Origin: Chromohalobacter nigrandesensis
Lineage (GTDB): Bacteria; Pseudomonadota; Gammaproteobacteria; Pseudomonadales; Halomonadaceae
NCBI RefSeq assembly: GCF_023061285.1
Contig: NZ_JAKGAM010000001.1
Location: 701,661 to 765,660 of the forward strand
Direction: 5' to 3'
Length of the DNA stretch: 64,000 nucleotides
Shown here piece by piece: positions 11,201-20,712 of this stretch; position 1 is the stretch's first letter, and every line of letters starts with the position of its first letter. The position numbers and the translations under genes are program-made. Under the pieces are notes generated by a model that did not search any database, was not told the DNA's origin, and was given only the letters and a program-made list of their open reading frames with translations.

Positions 11201-11982
11201 CGCAGCCGAGCTTCCAGTTCACTGCGGGCGGCCAGCGAGCGCTCGGCACTCTCCAGCAGTGCGTTCAACGACGCGGGCGCCTTTATATACTCGCCGTCCC
11301 ACCACAGCGGCTGTGCCCGGCCTTCCTTGAGCAACGGCGTCAAGGCACGGCTAAGCGCCTCCGGCCCCTCCCAGCGGCGGCGTATTTCGCGCTGCCAATG
11401 CGCCGCGAGGGGATAGAAATGGCAACGCCAATAGTCCTCCACGACCCGCGTCAACAAGGCCGAGCCGTCCTGCAGTAACTCGGCACCGAAACGCGCGCCG
11501 GCATCGAAGGCGTGGCGCGTCAGCATGCGCTGGCAGAAGCCATGGATGGTAAAGATCGCCGCCTCGTCCATCAGCCGTGCGGCCTGGTCGAGGCGCTTGG
11601 CGGCACCGGCCAGGGCGTCGTCACCGGCCTCGACCAAGGACCCCAGCAGCGCCGCGAGCACCTTGTCGTCACGCGCTTCCGGCGGCGCCAGCAACCAGTC
11701 GCGGGCCTCCTTGAGACGCCCGCGAATGCGCCCGCGCAGCTCGGCAGTGGCGGCTTCGGTAAAGGTCACCACGAGAATTTCCGGCGGCAACAGCGGACGC
11801 GGGAAATCGTACTCTTCGCGACCGGGCAACGGGCCCAGCACCAGCCGCACGTAGAGCGCCGCCAGGGTGAAGGTCTTGCCGGTGCCCGCACTGGCCTCGA
11901 TCAGGTGATGGCCGGTCAACGGCAGCGTCTCGAGCACCAAGGGCTGAACGGCCGGCGCCGTGGCATGGCTGGGCGACGTCAT
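8200..11982 (-). CDS. recB: Exodeoxyribonuclease V beta subunit (RecB helicase-nuclease)
   Basis: 1260 codons from ATG 11982, chosen because it overlaps the recC stop as ATGA; a longer upstream frame only reads through recC. Helicase motifs in order: ASAGTGKTFTLAALYVRL (I), FTEAATAELRGRI (Ia), IDEFQDTDPLQY (II), MIGDPKQAIYAFRGAD (III), TIHKAKGLEYPIVLLPF (V) and LLYVALTRAAH (VI). The C-terminal nuclease domain carries FIDLVFEAEDGRWYVLDWKS near residue 1130, with the D…D-x-K active site. It is the 3'-5' helicase and the only nuclease of the complex. Length is within the usual RecB range. Confidence 0.95.
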
Positions 11983-14900
11983 GAACGTCCTCTGTGTACT
12001 CGCTGGGTGATGCGCGCCAGCATGTCCATTAGCGGCGCATACTGGGTGAGCGAGGCGGCGATGCCGCCTGCTGCCTCGAAGGTGGCGAAATCGGGCCACA
12101 GTTGCCCCAGTGCGCCATCGCTTGCACGCAGCGCCGCCGGCCCGGCGAAGGCATCGGTCTCGTAGCGCGCGATAAGCGCCTCGCGCAGGCCGGCATCCGG
12201 CGCTTCCCCTGCCGCCAACGGCGCCCAGTCGGCACGCGGCAAGCGTTTCCAGACTTCCTTGGCGATCTCGTCGATGGCCGGCCACGGCGCGCGATAGGCA
12301 CGCGCCCAGGCCACCAGCAGGCCGTCGAGTTCGCCTGCGGCGCTGGCCTTGTCCAGTCCCGGGAGGCTCAGGCAGCGATCCTCGAAGATCGCCGTCCAGG
12401 CACACGACGCCTCCAACGTGGCATTGGCGAGCAGCCAGCGCAGATAACCGGCATACAGCCGATGCAACTTGCCGACGTGGCGATAAGGCCCCTCGCCCTC
12501 GACCTTCAGATGCCCATAGTGCCCCGGCTCCAGCGTCACCAGCCGCCAAGGTGCCGAGGCCTCTTCGGGCGCGGCGAAAAGCCCGTCCAGACGCGCCTCC
12601 AGAGTGAGTGCTTTGTCGTCCGGTGCTTCATGGACAGCGACATAACGCACCAGTGGCGGCGTCGAGGCGACGCACTCGGCCACCTCGCGGCGCCAGCTTT
12701 CCACCTGGCGCGACAGGCGCGCCAGGCGCGGTTCGATCAAGGCCTCGCCGAAACCCGCCGTGGGCAAGCGCCCGGCCAGGCGCAGCCGCTCGGCGACGGC
12801 GGTAAGCGGCACGCCATCGCGGGCGCCCTCGAGCAGCTCGCGCTTGAGGCCGTGGTCTTCCAGGCCATCCGGCGCGAACGGCTCATTGTCCTCGTCGGGG
12901 ACCTGGGCGTCGGCGAAATGTACCCCCAGGCGTCCCAGATAGACCGTCCAGGGACGACGCAGCACGCGTTGCAGATCACCGAGACCCAGCGGTTCACTGG
13001 GCAATTCGACCGCCGTGGCGGCATGTGGCAGCACGGATTCGTCGCGCTCGGGTAGCATATACAGCGCCTCCCAGCTCGACTCATAGGTGAAGCGCGGATC
13101 GTCGCGTTCGAAGTAGCGTCGCGAGAACGGCTGCAACGGATGCGTCTCGATCAGGCGCTGCGCCAGTCGGGTGGCGCGGTCGGCGGCATCGCTCTCCGGC
13201 ACGTCCCAGCCTTGCTCGAGGGTATCGAGCAACTCGCCGAGCAACACCGACGGCGGGCGCGGGGTATTGTCGCGCACATCGCGCCCCACCCAGGAGAGCG
13301 TCAGGCGTTCGCGCGCCGAAAGCATGGCCTCGAGCATCAGGTAGCGGTCGTCATCACGCCGCGAACGGTCCCCGGGGCGCGGCCGCGTGGCCATCAGATC
13401 GAAATCCTGGGGCTGGCGCACGCGGGGATAGTCGCCGTCGTTCATGCCCAGCAGATAGACATGGCGAAAGGGAATCGCGCGCATCGGCATCAGCGTCGCG
13501 AAGTTGACCTTGCCGGCTAGAAAGCGCTGCGCGAGGCCGCCTTCGTCGAGTTCGGCGCGCAGCGCATCGCGCACCACACCGAGTCCCACCGGGGCCTCGA
13601 AGCCGGCCTGCCGACATTGCTGCGACCAGCGCCCCAGCGCCGCGTCGAGACGCGCCACGACATCGTGCTCTTCTGCGCCGGTGGGGCTCAGGCAGGCGGC
13701 GAACAAGGCCTGCAGACGTCCCAGCCATGCCTCGGGGGACAGCCGCTCGCTCAAGGCCGCACACTGCGTTTCCAGAGTCTCGAGCAGCGCCGCCACACGC
13801 CCGGCAAGATCCGCCTCGAGCCCGCCCACCTCGGCATACGGCACGATACCTTGGAAGTCCCAGCTCGGCGGGCGCCCCAGTGAGTCATCACTTTCGCCCT
13901 GAGCACCGGCCGAGGCCGGTTCGCCCACCGCATAGCCGAGCAGCATGCGCGACAGCCCGAAGCGCCAGCTGTTCTCGCCCAGCGCCGGAAATCCCAGTGA
14001 TTGACGGTGCTCGGCACTCAGCCCCCAGCGCACACCGCTGCCGGCCAGCCACTGGCGCAGCCGTTCGAGTTCGGCCTCGTCGATGGCGAAACGGGCACGA
14101 AATGCGGGCACTTCCAAGGCATCGAGCACCTCGCTGACCGTCAGACGCCGCTCGGGCAAGTCGAGCAACAGCAAGGCCAGCACCATCAGCGGGTGCGCCT
14201 CGCTGGCCACCTGGTCGGCGATGGTGAAAGGAATATGCCGGGGATGCGACGGCGGCAACTGACCGAAGACCGCCTCGATGCAGGGCGCGTAGCGGTCGAT
14301 CTCCGGCACCATGACCACGATGTCGCGAGGCCGCAGCGGCTCGCCCGCCGCCTCGGCGTCCTCGAAGGCCGCCAGCAAGCGGTCGTGGAGGATCTCCACC
14401 TCGCGCAGCGGTGAGTGAGCGCTGACCAGGGCCAGGGAGTCGTCGTCCGGGGCGATCGTTCTCGGCCCGCCTTCCTGTCGGGCGCGCTCGCCGGGATGCA
14501 CCAGTTCGAGGACATCCTGTTGTAACTGCTGCAGCAGCGTCGGCGACTGCGCAGGCGCCATATCACGGAAGACATCGGTTTCCAGGTCGAAGCCGCGCGC
14601 GCTCTCGAATTCGTACAGGCCGACGATGAAATCGCGCCCCTGGGTGCCCCACCCCGCCAACAGCGGATTGGCGTGCAGGTGCAGGGCCTCCTCGTCGAGT
14701 TCGGCCAACCACGGTGCCTCGGGGTGGCGCGCTTCCTGCTCGTGGCGTGCCTGGGCCGATAACCGCCCGGCGCGTTTGATGGCATCGCGGTCGGACACGA
14801 TATCGCCCCAGTAGTGGCGACACGGGTTGGCGATCATCAGGAACACGTCGACCACGCCGGACAGCGCATGCAAGGCCTCCAGCGTCTGCGCCGGCAACGC

Positions 14901-15611
14901 CGAGATGCCGAACACGAACAGCCGTGGCGGCATCTCGCGGGGTCGCTCGCGAAGCTGCCGGGCGGCGTCGAGAAAACGCCGGTGCAGACGCGCGCGATGG
15001 TGCTCACGTGCCTGCGCCGGGGCATCTTCGATCAGCGCCCGCCACAGCGCCGGCTGCCAGCGCTGGTCGTCGGGCAACTCCAGAGGCGCCGTCTCGCCGC
15101 GCTCCCAGGCTTCGATCCATTCGGGCCGGTAGATCAGGTACTGATCGAAGAGATCGGCGAGGCGCACCGCCAGATGCCAACGGCGACGCTCGCGCGCCTC
15201 ATGTGCGGCGCCCGGCATGGGGCTGGCCTCCAGCGCCTCGCTCTGCAAGTAATCGCGAAGCGGCGCGTAGCAACTCGGATCGTCGGGCGCGGCTTGCGGA
15301 TCGAGACAGCGCTCCAGCAGATGCATCAGGCGCCAGGCCAAGGGCGTCTTGTCGAATGGCGAGTGCTCGGGAATGTCATCGCCGAGCACCGCGCGATAGG
15401 CACGCCACACGAAGCTCGACGGCAAGGGGAAATCCACCGAGGCGGCGATGCCATCGGCCTCGGCCAGCGTCAGGCGCAACCACTGCGCCATGCCGTTGGA
15501 TTGCACGAGGAAAGTTTCCGGCACCAGCGGCGGTTGGCGATGGCGCCGAATGACATCGAGCGCCAGGCTTCCCAGGTCCTCGAGATGATTGGCGTGTATG
15601 ACGCTGAACAT
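11979..15611 (-). CDS. recC: Exodeoxyribonuclease V gamma subunit (RecC)
   Basis: 1210 residues, first gene of the recC-recB-recD-creatininase operon. The N-terminus FLVQSNGMAQWLRLTLAE is the family signature, and IPFRHVYLLGMNDGDYPR lies near residue 720. RecC is an inactive helicase/nuclease-like scaffold that holds the 3' strand and reads Chi. It begins with a modest Shine-Dalgarno (GGGAGC upstream of ATG 15611). The divergent bio promoter lies ~160 bp upstream; no clear minus-strand promoter could be assigned. Confidence 0.93.
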   Translation of the reverse strand: MFSVIHANHLEDLGSLALDVIRRHRQPPLVPETFLVQSNGMAQWLRLTLAEADGIAASVDFPLPSSFVWRAYRAVLGDDIPEHSPFDKTPLAWRLMHLLERCLDPQAAPDDPSCYAPLRDYLQSEALEASPMPGAAHEARERRRWHLAVRLADLFDQYLIYRPEWIEAWERGETAPLELPDDQRWQPALWRALIEDAPAQAREHHRARLHRRFLDAARQLRERPREMPPRLFVFGISALPAQTLEALHALSGVVDVFLMIANPCRHYWGDIVSDRDAIKRAGRLSAQARHEQEARHPEAPWLAELDEEALHLHANPLLAGWGTQGRDFIVGLYEFESARGFDLETDVFRDMAPAQSPTLLQQLQQDVLELVHPGERARQEGGPRTIAPDDDSLALVSAHSPLREVEILHDRLLAAFEDAEAAGEPLRPRDIVVMVPEIDRYAPCIEAVFGQLPPSHPRHIPFTIADQVASEAHPLMVLALLLLDLPERRLTVSEVLDALEVPAFRARFAIDEAELERLRQWLAGSGVRWGLSAEHRQSLGFPALGENSWRFGLSRMLLGYAVGEPASAGAQGESDDSLGRPPSWDFQGIVPYAEVGGLEADLAGRVAALLETLETQCAALSERLSPEAWLGRLQALFAACLSPTGAEEHDVVARLDAALGRWSQQCRQAGFEAPVGLGVVRDALRAELDEGGLAQRFLAGKVNFATLMPMRAIPFRHVYLLGMNDGDYPRVRQPQDFDLMATRPRPGDRSRRDDDRYLMLEAMLSARERLTLSWVGRDVRDNTPRPPSVLLGELLDTLEQGWDVPESDAADRATRLAQRLIETHPLQPFSRRYFERDDPRFTYESSWEALYMLPERDESVLPHAATAVELPSEPLGLGDLQRVLRRPWTVYLGRLGVHFADAQVPDEDNEPFAPDGLEDHGLKRELLEGARDGVPLTAVAERLRLAGRLPTAGFGEALIEPRLARLSRQVESWRREVAECVASTPPLVRYVAVHEAPDDKALTLEARLDGLFAAPEEASAPWRLVTLEPGHYGHLKVEGEGPYRHVGKLHRLYAGYLRWLLANATLEASCAWTAIFEDRCLSLPGLDKASAAGELDGLLVAWARAYRAPWPAIDEIAKEVWKRLPRADWAPLAAGEAPDAGLREALIARYETDAFAGPAALRASDGALGQLWPDFATFEAAGGIAASLTQYAPLMDMLARITQRVHRGRS

Positions 15612-15847
15612 GGATGCTCCCGGCGGTCGAGGTAACGTCCAGCGGTATCTTACACCATCGTGTGGACGGCCCCGAGCCCCGGGGAGGTGAAGGGAGCCGA
15701 CGCGCCTGGACGCTACCGCATTCCGAAAGTCGTGGTGCCGCCAATAGTCAACCCAAATAAAACCAAAAGGTTGACATAGGAATGTACCCTCGTATCCTCA
15801 CTGTTAACTTTTAATCACTAATAAAGTTAACGGAGAGCGAGAACATT
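15612..15847 (+). promoter_or_regulatory. recC-bio divergent intergenic region with BirA-type operator and bio promoter
   Basis: A sigma-70 promoter reads TTGACA (15771-15776), 16-bp spacer, TATCCT (15793-15798). Immediately downstream, 15801-15832 holds the inverted half-sites CTGTTAACT and AAGTTAACG separated by exactly 14 bp. The inner palindrome is GTTAACTTT-N11-AAAGTTAAC. This agrees in shape and spacing with the BirA consensus TTGTAAACC-N14/16-GGTTTACAA. The operator covers the expected start site, so biotinoyl-AMP-loaded BirA should repress the operon. The birA gene is not in the window. The GC-rich left part shows nothing else. Confidence 0.75.
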
Positions 15848-15970
15848 ATGCCTGCCCGGTCACACGACAACGCTTGCGGTGATCTCTCAAAGACTCGCCA
15901 CGATTGGTCCCTGAAGGAAATCCGTGAGCACCAAGGCGAGTCGATGTTCCACGCCGCCTACGAAGCCTGA
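15848..15970 (+). pseudogene. bioB: 40-codon bioB remnant (apparent in-frame internal deletion)
   Basis: A 40-codon ORF lies between the BirA-type operator and bioF. Residues 17-27 (RHDWSLKEIRE) resemble the N-terminal start of biotin synthase, and the last residues (MFHAAYEA) resemble the F-[YH]-x-A-A-type BioB C-terminus. The whole radical-SAM barrel, including CxxxCxxC, is absent. The parts sit where bioB normally heads a bioBFHCD operon, so an in-frame loss of ~300 codons is the simplest explanation. It could still be expressed as a leader peptide coupling translation into bioF. The assignment is by memory of BioB ends and needs alignment. Confidence 0.5.
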
Positions 15971-15974
15971 TCTC

Positions 15975-17126
15975 ATGGCCGAGACCTGGACCCGCCGTCT
16001 GAACGAACGGGCCGCAGCCCGACGCGCCGAGGGACTGTGGCGGCGGCGAACCACCCTCGCGCCCGGTGATACGCGACGCGACTTCGCCGGCAACGACTAC
16101 CTGGGCCTGGCCGGCGACCCACGGCTCGCCGAGGCCCAGGCCGAGGGTGCAAGACGCTTCGGCGCCGGGGCTCGGGCCTCGCATCTGGTCGCCGGGCATC
16201 TCGATGTTCACGAGCGGCTAGAGCAACGTCTGGCCACGCTCACCGGGCGTCCCCGAGCACTGCTGTTCTCCACGGGTTACATGGCCAATCTGGGCACTCT
16301 CCAGGCGCTGTGCGACCGCCACATCCCGGTCTTCCAGGATCGCCTCAACCATGCCTCGCTGATCGATGGCGCCCAACTTGCCGGCGCGCCCTCGCGGCGC
16401 TTTCACCACCGCGACCTCGCCGACCTCGAGCGCCTGTTGGTCCGGGCCCCGAACGATGCCCCGGCCCTGGTGGTCAGCGACGGCGTGTTCAGCATGGACG
16501 GCGACATGGCCGACATCGCCGAGCTGGCCGCGACCACTCGCCGCCACGGTGCCTGGTTGATGGTCGACGATGCCCACGGCCTGGGCGTACTCGGTGAACA
16601 TGGCGACGGTTGCGTGGGACGCGCTCACGGCGTCGACGACGTGCCGATACTGGTCGGCACCCTGGGCAAGGCTCTGGGCAGTGCCGGGGCCTTCGTGGCC
16701 GGCGATGCTGCCCTGATCGAGCATCTCATCCAGTTCGCCCGTCCCTACATCTACACCACGGCCCAGCCACCCGGCGTGGCAGCGGCCACCCTGGCCGCCC
16801 TGAACATCCTCGGAGACGAACCCGAGCGTCGCACCCAACTGTTTGAGCGCATCGACCGTTTCCGCCGCGAGGCCGCCACACTCGGCTTGCCGCTGACCGA
16901 CTCCCACACGCCCATCCAGCCCATCGTGCTGGGTGACAACGCGCGCGTCATGCGCTGGGCCGAGCACCTGGGCCGGGCCGGATTGCGCGTCGGCGCCATC
17001 CGCGCGCCCACCGTACCCCGCGGCCAGGCACGCCTGCGGATCACCCTGAGTACCGCCCATGACGATGACGCCATCGACGCCCTGCTCGAGGCACTGGACG
17101 CCTGTCGACGGGAGGGTATCTCATGA
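15975..17126 (+). CDS. bioF: 8-amino-7-oxononanoate synthase
   Basis: 383 residues from ATG 15975, four bases after the bioB-remnant stop. A GTG at 15924 with a better Shine-Dalgarno (AAGGAA) would add 17 residues unlike the family, so the shorter start is preferred. PLP fold-type I motifs: FAGNDYLGLAGDP, LLFSTGYMANLG, MVDDAHGLGVLG and the lysine loop GTLGKALGSAGAF near residue 235. It condenses pimeloyl-ACP with L-alanine, the first step of the biotin ring-assembly pathway. The stop overlaps the bioH-like start by 4 bp. Confidence 0.93.
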   Translation: MAETWTRRLNERAAARRAEGLWRRRTTLAPGDTRRDFAGNDYLGLAGDPRLAEAQAEGARRFGAGARASHLVAGHLDVHERLEQRLATLTGRPRALLFSTGYMANLGTLQALCDRHIPVFQDRLNHASLIDGAQLAGAPSRRFHHRDLADLERLLVRAPNDAPALVVSDGVFSMDGDMADIAELAATTRRHGAWLMVDDAHGLGVLGEHGDGCVGRAHGVDDVPILVGTLGKALGSAGAFVAGDAALIEHLIQFARPYIYTTAQPPGVAAATLAALNILGDEPERRTQLFERIDRFRREAATLGLPLTDSHTPIQPIVLGDNARVMRWAEHLGRAGLRVGAIRAPTVPRGQARLRITLSTAHDDDAIDALLEALDACRREGIS

Positions 17127-17836
17127 CGCAGTTGATATTGCTCAGCGGCTGGGGCTGCGATGCCCGGCTGTGGCAGGCGCTCGACGGATACTGGTCGACG
17201 GAAGTCGACATCGAGACACCGGATTGGCCAGGCTATGGCGATCGCGCCGCGCTCGACGATCCCGCCTCGCTGGACGGCCTGGCCGACGCCATGGCCAATG
17301 ACCTGCCGAGTGACGCCGTCTGGATCGGCTGGTCGCTGGGTGGTCTGCTGGCCGGCGCTCTGCTCGACCATCTTCCCCCACCTCGCGCCCTGGTACTGCT
17401 CGGGATGGACGAACGCTTCTGCCATCCCGAGGGCGTCAGCGAGTCCGATCTAGCGACCTTCCGCGACGCCTTCCGACGCAATCCGGAGGCTACCCGCAGC
17501 CACTTCCTGCGCTGGCAGCTCGGTGGCGAACCATCGCCCAGGAGCGCTCATCGACGACTGCGCGCCCTGCTCGGCGACGCCGCTCCTGCGACTTCGGCCA
17601 CTCTGGCGGCGGGCCTCGAGCAGCTCGCCACGCTCGACAACACTTCGCGCCTTGCTACCGCCTCCTGCCCGGTGCATCGGCTGGTCGGCGCACGCGATCC
17701 CTTGCTGGCCCCGAACGTCCTTGCGCACGCCGATCGACGTATCGAGGACGCAGGCCACTGTCCGTTGCTCAGCCAACCGCAGCAACTGGCGACATTATTG
17801 TCGGGTATCGCCGCCCGCCCGGGAGCGATGCCATGA
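17123..17836 (+). CDS. bioH: Pimeloyl-ACP methyl ester esterase, BioH-like alpha/beta hydrolase
   Basis: 237 residues, slightly shorter than E. coli BioH (256). The Trp-Gly-Cys oxyanion segment LLSGWGCDARLW and the nucleophile elbow IGWSLGGLLAG (Ser near 71) are visible, with Asp in GARDPLL and His in AGHCPLLSQP completing the triad. It would demethylate pimeloyl-ACP methyl ester to free the acyl chain from the BioC-primed pathway. ATGA overlaps at both ends couple it to bioF and bioC, which strongly supports the biotin role over other esterases. Confidence 0.85.
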   Translation: MTQLILLSGWGCDARLWQALDGYWSTEVDIETPDWPGYGDRAALDDPASLDGLADAMANDLPSDAVWIGWSLGGLLAGALLDHLPPPRALVLLGMDERFCHPEGVSESDLATFRDAFRRNPEATRSHFLRWQLGGEPSPRSAHRRLRALLGDAAPATSATLAAGLEQLATLDNTSRLATASCPVHRLVGARDPLLAPNVLAHADRRIEDAGHCPLLSQPQQLATLLSGIAARPGAMP

Positions 17837-18633
17837 TCACCGCCTCGACCGTCACCGAGCCAATCGATCATACCGACGCCGCCGACTGGCGCGCCCGGGT
17901 CGCCCATGCCTTCTCGCGGGCCGCACCGTATTACGCCCGCCGCGCCAAGGCGCAGCGGGCCATGGCCGAACGGCTGCTCGAGCGGCTGCCGAGGCATGCC
18001 GACAACCTCCTGGATCTGGGCTGCGGTCCCGGCGACCTCACCGCCGAACTGGCCCAATACTATGGTGAAAACTGCACGGTGAGCGGTCTCGACCTGGCCC
18101 CGGGCATGCTCGCCGAGGCCCGCAAGCGTCACGGAGCGTCCGCCATCTGGCTATGTGCCGATGCCGCCGACCTGCCGCTGCCGAGCGCACGCTTCGATCT
18201 GGTGGTCTCCAACCTGGCGATCCAGTGGAGCCCGGATCTCGACGCGGTACTCGGTGAGATTCACCGGGTACTGCGCCCCGGCGGACGCGCGCTGATCAAC
18301 ACCCTGGGACCAGGCACCCTCGATGAGATAGGCCAGGCCTGGGCACGCCCCACCGCCCTGCTCGAGTTCCGCGATGCCGACCACTATCGGAGGTCCGCTC
18401 ATGGAGCCGGCTTTCGGCGCGTCGAGGTCTCGGCGCACACCGAGCGCTTCCACTACCCCGACCTGTCGGCCGTGATGGCGTCCATCAAGGGCGTCGGCGC
18501 CCAGGTGGCGCGCGCCGGAGCGCGGCTTTCCCGCGCCGACATGGCACGTGCCACTCGCCGCTACGAGCATCTGCGCACGGATGCCGGACTACCCGTTTCC
18601 TATCACCTGCTGAGTCTCGACCTGGAACGCTGA
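17833..18633 (+). CDS. bioC: Malonyl-ACP O-methyltransferase
   Basis: 266 residues. FSRAAPYYARRAKAQRAMAE is the typical BioC N-terminus. The SAM loop LLDLGCGPGDLTAELAQ is near residue 58, then LDLAPGMLAEARKRH and VVSNLAIQWSPDL. It methylates malonyl-ACP so that fatty acid synthesis can build the pimeloyl chain. The start overlaps the bioH-like stop, and the stop directly abuts the bioD start (TGA then ATG in TGAATG). Confidence 0.92.
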   Translation: MITASTVTEPIDHTDAADWRARVAHAFSRAAPYYARRAKAQRAMAERLLERLPRHADNLLDLGCGPGDLTAELAQYYGENCTVSGLDLAPGMLAEARKRHGASAIWLCADAADLPLPSARFDLVVSNLAIQWSPDLDAVLGEIHRVLRPGGRALINTLGPGTLDEIGQAWARPTALLEFRDADHYRRSAHGAGFRRVEVSAHTERFHYPDLSAVMASIKGVGAQVARAGARLSRADMARATRRYEHLRTDAGLPVSYHLLSLDLER

Positions 18634-19347
18634 ATGACCGCTTACTTCGTTACCGGCACCGACACCGATGCCGGCAAGACCCTCGTCGCCAGTGGCCTGC
18701 TGGCCCTGGCCCGACGCCACGGCCGGACCACCCTCGGGCTCAAGCCGGTAGCCTCCGGCTGTGACAGCACATCCCGAGGGTTGTGCAACATCGACGCCCT
18801 GACCCTCCAGGCCCAGAGCGAACCTGCCACCGCCTACACCACCATCAACCCCTACGCCTATGAACCGGCCATTGCCCCGCACCTGGCCGCCCGTCGTGCC
18901 GGCGAGATCCCGACGCTGGATGACCTGGTCGCAGTCACCGCCGCTCCGCTGGCCGAGAAACACGGGATGACGCTGATCGAAGGCGCCGGCGGCTGGCGCG
19001 TCCCACTCAATGACACCGAAGACCTCGCCGGCCTGGCGGTGCGCCTCGGGCTGCCAGTGGTCTTGGTAGTGGGGCTCAAGCTCGGCTGCCTGAACCACGC
19101 CCGGCTCACGGCCGAGGCGATTCGCGCCGACGGCCTGCCACTGGCCGGTTGGGTCGGCAACCTGATCGAGCCGGGACTGTCCTTCGACGCGACCGCCGAT
19201 GAGGCCTGCTATCGCAACAACCTGGCGACCCTGGAGCGCAGCCTGGACGCGCCCTGTCTCGGCATCGTTCCGCGCCTGACCGCCGACACGCCGGACGCGC
19301 GCGCCCGTGCCGCCGCCGACTACCTGACGCTGCCCGGCGATGAATGA
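18634..19347 (+). CDS. bioD: Dethiobiotin synthetase
   Basis: 237 residues. P-loop FVTGTDTDAGKTLVASGLL at the N-terminus, then KPVASGCD and IEGAGGWRVPLND, all signature BioD blocks; this is an ATP-dependent carboxylase closing the ureido ring of DAPA. Operon position directly behind bioC. A short 54-bp gap separates it from bioA. Confidence 0.93.
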   Translation: MTAYFVTGTDTDAGKTLVASGLLALARRHGRTTLGLKPVASGCDSTSRGLCNIDALTLQAQSEPATAYTTINPYAYEPAIAPHLAARRAGEIPTLDDLVAVTAAPLAEKHGMTLIEGAGGWRVPLNDTEDLAGLAVRLGLPVVLVVGLKLGCLNHARLTAEAIRADGLPLAGWVGNLIEPGLSFDATADEACYRNNLATLERSLDAPCLGIVPRLTADTPDARARAAADYLTLPGDE

Positions 19348-19401
19348 CGTCCAACACCCGCGCCCCCCCCCCGATACACTACCCACATGCGAGGAATCCC
19401 G

Positions 19402-20712
19402 ATGACCTCCCCCGTCTGGCCCCCCTATGCCCATCTCAACACCCAGGCGCCATCACCCAAGGTAGTCGGTGGCGAGGGGCCCCGATTCACCCTGGAAAGC
19501 GGCGAGTCGCTGCTCGACGCCACTTGTTCCTGGTGGTGCATGATCCACGGCTATCGCCACCCACGGCTGGTGCGTGCCATCCAGCGGCAGGCCGAGGAAC
19601 TTTGCCATGTGATGCTCGGCGGACTGACCCACGAGCCCGCAGACCGCCTGGCCCGCGAGCTGGTGCGCGTCACGCCTGAAGGATTGAACCATGTATTCTT
19701 CTCCGACAGCGGCTCGGTCGGCATGGAAGTGGCGATGAAGATGTCGGTGCAGTATCACTATCTGCGCGGCAAACCGGCCAAGCATCGCATGCTGTCCCTG
19801 ATGAAGGCCTACCACGGCGATACCGCCGGCTGCATGGCGGTCTGCGATCCCGAGGAAGGCATGCACTCGCTGTTCGCCGGTTTTTTGCCGCAACATCGCT
19901 TCGCCCCGGCGCCCACTGCCCCGTTCGATGCCGAAGAAGATGCCGTACAGACCGATCTCGACGCCCTGCGCGAAGTATTAGAAGCTCATCACCACGAGAT
20001 CGCCGCCCTGCTCATGGAACCGCTATTGCAGGCAGCCGGCGGCCTCAACATGACCTCGCCCCATTACCTGCGTGGCGCCCGAAAACTGTGCGATGAGTTC
20101 GACGTGCTGCTGGTGTTCGACGAGGTCGCCACCGGCTTCGGCCGCACAGGAAAGATGTTCGCCGCCGACCACGCCGCTGTGACGCCGGACATCATGGTGC
20201 TCTCCAAGGGCCTGACCGGCGGCTACCTGGGGCATGCCGCAACCCTGGCCACCGATCGCGTGCATGACACCTTCATCGGCGATAGCGAGCTGCATGCCTT
20301 CATGCACGGCCCCACCTTCATGGGCAACCCGCTGGCCTGCCGGGTGGCGCTGGAAAGCCTGGCAGTATTCGAGGAGGATGACTATCTGAACCGCATTCAG
20401 GCGCTGAACGGCGTGCTGCGCGAGGAACTGCTCGACGACGAGGTGCTACGTGTGCACCCGGACGTGGTCGACGTGCGCGTGCTGGGTGCCACTGCGGTGA
20501 TCGAGGTCCACGATGCCAAGGCACTCAAGGGCGTGGCCGACTTCGCCCTTCAACAGGGCGTGTGGCTGCGTCCCTTCGGTCGCTGGCTGTACACCATGCC
20601 CGCCTACATCACATCGAGTAACGACTTGCGCCATATTACCGGTGTCATGAAGCATTGGTTCAGCACACGTCACGCCCCTCGACCCGGCAGGAATGTCGCG
20701 ACTCATCCATGA
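19402..20712 (+). CDS. bioA: Adenosylmethionine-8-amino-7-oxononanoate aminotransferase
   Basis: 436 residues from ATG 19402, chosen over the Met five codons upstream because GAGGAA (19391-19396) is correctly spaced. Class III PLP aminotransferase with SWWCMIHGYRHPRLV near the N-terminus (the SAM-binding WW pair of BioA), LVFDEVATGFGRTG, and the lysine loop IMVLSKGLTGGYL. It converts KAPA to DAPA with SAM as amino donor. Last gene of the bio operon and in the same orientation. No strong terminator is visible before the amidoligase gene. Confidence 0.93.
   Translation: MTSPVWPPYAHLNTQAPSPKVVGGEGPRFTLESGESLLDATCSWWCMIHGYRHPRLVRAIQRQAEELCHVMLGGLTHEPADRLARELVRVTPEGLNHVFFSDSGSVGMEVAMKMSVQYHYLRGKPAKHRMLSLMKAYHGDTAGCMAVCDPEEGMHSLFAGFLPQHRFAPAPTAPFDAEEDAVQTDLDALREVLEAHHHEIAALLMEPLLQAAGGLNMTSPHYLRGARKLCDEFDVLLVFDEVATGFGRTGKMFAADHAAVTPDIMVLSKGLTGGYLGHAATLATDRVHDTFIGDSELHAFMHGPTFMGNPLACRVALESLAVFEEDDYLNRIQALNGVLREELLDDEVLRVHPDVVDVRVLGATAVIEVHDAKALKGVADFALQQGVWLRPFGRWLYTMPAYITSSNDLRHITGVMKHWFSTRHAPRPGRNVATHP

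Noticed and set aside
9220..11478. A 752-codon plus-strand open frame antisense to recB, and similar long frames over recD, sbcC and the dehydratases
   Set aside because: The opposite strand encodes a complete, motif-rich RecB. The antisense translation is Arg/Gly/Gln-rich with no recognisable domain, as expected for shadow frames in GC-rich DNA.
15924..15974. GTG start of bioF at 15924 with a good Shine-Dalgarno
   Set aside because: It would add 17 residues unlike BioF; the ATG at 15975 follows the bioB-remnant stop and begins with family-like sequence. Not fully excluded.
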